Positions 61,611-64,000 of a stretch of DNA of 64,000 nt are shown here, in pieces; position 1 is the stretch's first letter, and every line of letters starts with the position of its first letter. Below the pieces are notes generated by a model. That model was not told the origin of the DNA, ran no database searches, and saw only the letters and a list, made by a program, of their open reading frames with translations. The translations under genes were made by a program, and so were the position numbers. This stretch comes from an uncultured Lachnospiraceae bacterium (GTDB lineage Bacteria; Bacillota; Clostridia; Lachnospirales; Lachnospiraceae): the NCBI GenBank assembly GCA_902787715.1, contig CADAHQ010000002.1:1-64000 (forward strand), given 5' to 3'.

Positions 61611-63620
61611 ATGAGAAATTTGAAAAAGCTACTTGCCCTTCTGCTGGTGCTCACGCTTTCCGCAACCACGCTTTCGGCATGCGGTGACGATGACGACGAT
61701 GATGACGGCGGAAGCAGAAAGAAGAAAGAGCCCACCATTGAAGTGGATGAACCTACCGGCGACGGGACACTTACAAAAGGGGATCTCCTTTATAAAGCGT
61801 TAGGAGATTCCGATCTTTCGCAGATTGAGGGCACCCTTCCGAAATCCGTGACGGCTACCGTTTTGAAAAAGGACGGCAACGATATGGTCATGACGATGGA
61901 CAAGGGAGCCATCCGGAAATTTGCGGAGGCCCTGATTACCGTGAAAATCGGCCAATACCAGGGCAACACAAAGAAGAGGGACTTTAATACCGTCAAGATG
62001 CAGTGGAGCGACGGTTCCGATACGACTCTGATGTACTCCGACAATCAGTTCGTTTACGAGAATGATGACGGGGATTACGAGGTGTACAAGCTTACCGGCG
62101 GCACAATCGATGCTGCTGTGGAAGAGCTGAGCAAGGGCGGCGGAGACGAGCCGGACGACGACTTGATGACCGTAACCTGCGACGAGATGAAATTCAAAAC
62201 GAAGGCGCTTGAGGGAACGCTCACGGAATATGATGAGGACGACGGTTTCTATATCGGCGCCGGCGCTTCGAAGGCAAGAATCATCCCGTATGCGCTTCTC
62301 TACCGCTGGAAGGGCCTCGGCGTATCCGCGAAGAAATACTTCGACGAGATCGGCATTCCGTTCTATCAGAGAGCATACGGAGACAACCTGATTTCCTACA
62401 GTGAAGTTCAGGAGCTGGAAGTCGAAATGGCGGACGGCACGAAGAAGACGATGTACGGCTGTCAGTTCACGTACACGGCAAGCGGCAACAAGCTCGTTGC
62501 TTACCGCGTCGTGGGAGAGTTCGGCGATGACCTTGTCACATTCACCGCCAAATACGTGTACGACGATGAGGAAACCTATGAAAGTGCCATGGAGGCATTG
62601 GAGTACGCGGTTGTCTACTTCGAACTGACGGATGGCGGTACCGTAAAGAAGGATCCTACGCCGACGAAGACTCCGGAGCCCACGAAGAAGCAGGATCCCG
62701 GAAAGGACAACTATACGGTTGTTGCATCCGAGCAGTCGAAGATCAAGTACGAAAGATACGACAACGGTCTGTTCAGCGCGGAGATTCCGAAGGGCTGGAA
62801 GGTTGAGATTCACGAGCAGTCGGATTATATCCACTACACGTTCCAGATTTACAACCCCGAAAAGCCCGATGTGCGAATCCTTTATAATATGCAGACCACA
62901 GGCTACTGGGCAACGAAGAAAGACTATGACTGGTACAACAACAACTATCCGAAGAATGAACTGAGTAACCAGCCGTACCTGACCGAGCAGAATACCCTCG
63001 GCGTGCTCCGCGAGATTTACAAGATGATTCCGAGCACGAGCATGTTCCCGATGCGTGTATATTCCGGCTGGGAGAAGATCGAAACCCTGGGCCGTGATGT
63101 GTTCGGCGGCGAAATCATTCATGTGACGGCGAAGAATCCGGAAGGAAAAGGCATTGAAGGAATCTGTTCCGCGTCTGTCATGGTTTTCAACCTGTACTAC
63201 GTAAATATGGCAAATGCCTACGCGCTTACGATGATGACCGCTCCGGAAGGAGAGCTCAGCAGCTGGATCACCGTGTTTGAGCATATCTACGGTTCGATTG
63301 TCTACAGCCAGAGATATCAGTCGGAGCTTAACAAGCAGCTGGTTGCAAGCGGACAGGCAACGATGGAAATCTCCAAGCTTTGCTCCCAGATGACTGACAT
63401 CGTAATCAGCGGATGGGAAGGAAGACAGGCCGCTTACGACCGGATCAGCCAGAAGCAGAGTGACGCAACCCTCGGCTACGAGCGCGTGTATGATACCGAG
63501 AAGAATGAGATCTATCGCGCACCGCTTGACTTCTTGGACAACTACTCCGGAAGCCGCTACCAAAAGGTGACGGACGACCAGTATCTGCTGCCGGTTGACG
63601 GCTACATTCAATGGAAGTAA
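61611..63620 (+). CDS. large lipoprotein of unknown function
   Basis: A 669-residue lipoprotein. Signal peptide with lipobox LSAC (Cys about residue 24), directly followed by a run of eight acidic residues and a Lys/Arg patch. A first domain (about 55-345) of mixed structure, a Pro/Thr/Lys linker (DPTPTKTPEPTKKQDP, about 350-365) and a second domain (about 375-660) follow. The second domain starts YERYDNGLFSAEIPKGWKVE, the kind of opening seen in PsbP-like or DUF1795-like domains. GGAAAGGAGG precedes the ATG. Function unknown. Confidence 0.82.
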   Translation: MRNLKKLLALLLVLTLSATTLSACGDDDDDDDGGSRKKKEPTIEVDEPTGDGTLTKGDLLYKALGDSDLSQIEGTLPKSVTATVLKKDGNDMVMTMDKGAIRKFAEALITVKIGQYQGNTKKRDFNTVKMQWSDGSDTTLMYSDNQFVYENDDGDYEVYKLTGGTIDAAVEELSKGGGDEPDDDLMTVTCDEMKFKTKALEGTLTEYDEDDGFYIGAGASKARIIPYALLYRWKGLGVSAKKYFDEIGIPFYQRAYGDNLISYSEVQELEVEMADGTKKTMYGCQFTYTASGNKLVAYRVVGEFGDDLVTFTAKYVYDDEETYESAMEALEYAVVYFELTDGGTVKKDPTPTKTPEPTKKQDPGKDNYTVVASEQSKIKYERYDNGLFSAEIPKGWKVEIHEQSDYIHYTFQIYNPEKPDVRILYNMQTTGYWATKKDYDWYNNNYPKNELSNQPYLTEQNTLGVLREIYKMIPSTSMFPMRVYSGWEKIETLGRDVFGGEIIHVTAKNPEGKGIEGICSASVMVFNLYYVNMANAYALTMMTAPEGELSSWITVFEHIYGSIVYSQRYQSELNKQLVASGQATMEISKLCSQMTDIVISGWEGRQAAYDRISQKQSDATLGYERVYDTEKNEIYRAPLDFLDNYSGSRYQKVTDDQYLLPVDGYIQWK

Positions 63621-63634
63621 ACCCGTTTTTCGGA

Positions 63635-63672
63635 GGGGCATCGCAGCATATGCGGTGCCCTTTCTTTTTTTG
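63635..63672 (+). terminator. intrinsic terminator of the lipoprotein gene
   Basis: GGGGCATCGC pairs with GCGGTGCCC across a short loop (AGCATAT), then TTTCTTTTTTTG. Confidence 0.82.
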
Positions 63673-63699
63673 TTCCGCCGGCGTCAATGCCGGAATGTA

Positions 63700-63729
63700 T
63701 TGACCGAAGGATTGATTTTGTGTTATACT
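63700..63729 (+). promoter_or_regulatory. promoter of the last gene
   Basis: TTGACC (63700-63705), 18-base spacer, TATACT (63724-63729). Confidence 0.65.
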
Positions 63730-63798
63730 GATGTATCCACGTGGGAACGGGGGGGAAAATAATTTCACAGAATCCTTCCGCAGGAGGCGAAGTCAGCG

Positions 63799-64000
63799 AT
63801 GAAGCAGAGTGATTTTAAAAGGCGAATTGATGCGGAAATCTTCGACGGCGATTCGGACCTCGATGAGGACGAATGGGATGACGAGGAGGACGAGCCAATC
63901 GCGGCCGATGTGCGCACAAAGAAGCCGGCGGTGTTTTATTTCATTGTAATACCGCTGTTATTTGCCGTGGCTGTCAGCGCTACCTGGCTTGCGAAGGTTT
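63799..64000 (+). CDS. membrane protein, cut by the window end
   Basis: The first 67 codons are visible. The ATG at 63799 follows CAGGAGGCG. An acidic N-terminus (about residues 14-35, Asp/Glu-rich: DLDEDEWDDEEDEP) precedes a membrane helix starting near residue 46 (AVFYFIVIPLLFAVAVSAT). The frame is open to the end of the window. No family can be named from this part. Confidence 0.7.
   Translation, partial: MKQSDFKRRIDAEIFDGDSDLDEDEWDDEEDEPIAADVRTKKPAVFYFIVIPLLFAVAVSATWLAKV

Larger units (their letters stand above)
7275..63217. repeat. dispersed 9-base word GGCAAATGC
   Basis: Copies (either strand) start at 7275, 11671, 15069, 18283, 20922, 21692, 26797, 28051, 28360, 36026, 38507, 39235, 40503, 44126, 45238, 46536, 47710, 57955, 59465, 59899, 61320 and 63209. 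Three more sites match 8 of the 9 bases (2504, 19850, 22658). The related word GGAAAATGC is at 136, 5219, 12187, 25025, 28810, 28851 and 61343. The span given is the range of the set, not one element. Confidence 0.75.

Noticed and set aside
1..64000. tRNA, rRNA, insertion sequences, integrases or phage genes
   Set aside because: None found in the larger gaps, and no transposase or integrase motifs in the coding frames; short RNA genes inside small gaps cannot be fully excluded by eye.

Overview
The window reads as chromosome of an anaerobic Gram-positive bacterium of the class Clostridia, probably Lachnospiraceae-like. The evidence is: purine-rich ribosome-binding sites (AGGAGG type), a Trp T-box leader, a class I preQ1 riboswitch, LacI-like sensors fused to GGDEF, a BMP-type nucleoside transporter, an NrdG-type radical SAM activase, and many lipoproteins with Pro/Thr-rich linkers. 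Base composition is moderately GC-rich (about 55% by eye). Genes are tightly packed with many ATGA overlaps. I see no rRNA, tRNA, prophage, insertion sequence or CRISPR array. The genus is not settled by the sequence alone.

Layout. 0.2-2.3 kb: an ECF sigma factor with a membrane-anchored partner. 2.6-11.4 kb: stress and membrane genes (XRE-membrane regulator, CPA2 antiporter, methylglyoxal synthase-like protein, secreted NC-motif protein, paired DUF1648-like membrane proteins with a ribbon-helix-helix protein and a broken copy of it, SPFH protein, metallo-beta-lactamase-fold hydrolase). 11.5-15.3 kb: a heterodimeric ABC exporter on the minus strand. 15.5-21.7 kb: an AlkD-like protein, a PhoB/PhoR-like two-component system, then a response regulator-ABC transporter-histidine kinase module of the antimicrobial-peptide-resistance type. 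21.7-28.8 kb: a complete tryptophan operon trpEGDCFBA behind a consensus promoter and a T-box with a UGG specifier. 29-30.8 kb: a Na/phosphate symporter with a PhoU tail behind four 11-bp-spaced PHO-like boxes. 31.5-36 kb: an unrecognised cluster of zinc-ribbon and repeated two-helix membrane proteins. 36-39.4 kb: a stand-alone FakA-middle-domain protein, TatD nuclease, DUF3810-type putative metalloprotease and RsmA. 39.5-49.5 kb: lipoprotein, AI-2E-family transporter and a BMP-type nucleoside ABC transporter whose ATPase and first permease are fused in one 950-residue chain. 49.7-51 kb: NrdG-type activase and TadA (minus). 51.2-57.1 kb: LacI-like sensor diguanylate cyclase, galactokinase, and an HTH-PAS-GGDEF-EAL protein. 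57.2-64 kb: AsnS, a lone metal ABC permease, membrane proteins, QueT behind a preQ1 riboswitch, a large lipoprotein, and a gene cut by the window end.

How genes work together. The trp genes make a full chorismate-to-tryptophan pathway controlled by tRNA-Trp charging. The PHO-like boxes suggest that phosphate starvation controls the symporter, perhaps through the PhoB/PhoR-like pair 12 kb away. The sugar-sensor cyclase, galactokinase and EAL protein form a plausible sugar-responsive cyclic-di-GMP locus. The most unusual whole-window signal is a dispersed 9-base word, GGCAAATGC (22 copies on both strands, in several reading frames and in intergenic DNA, roughly 0.5 expected by my hand estimate), with a related word GGAAAATGC.
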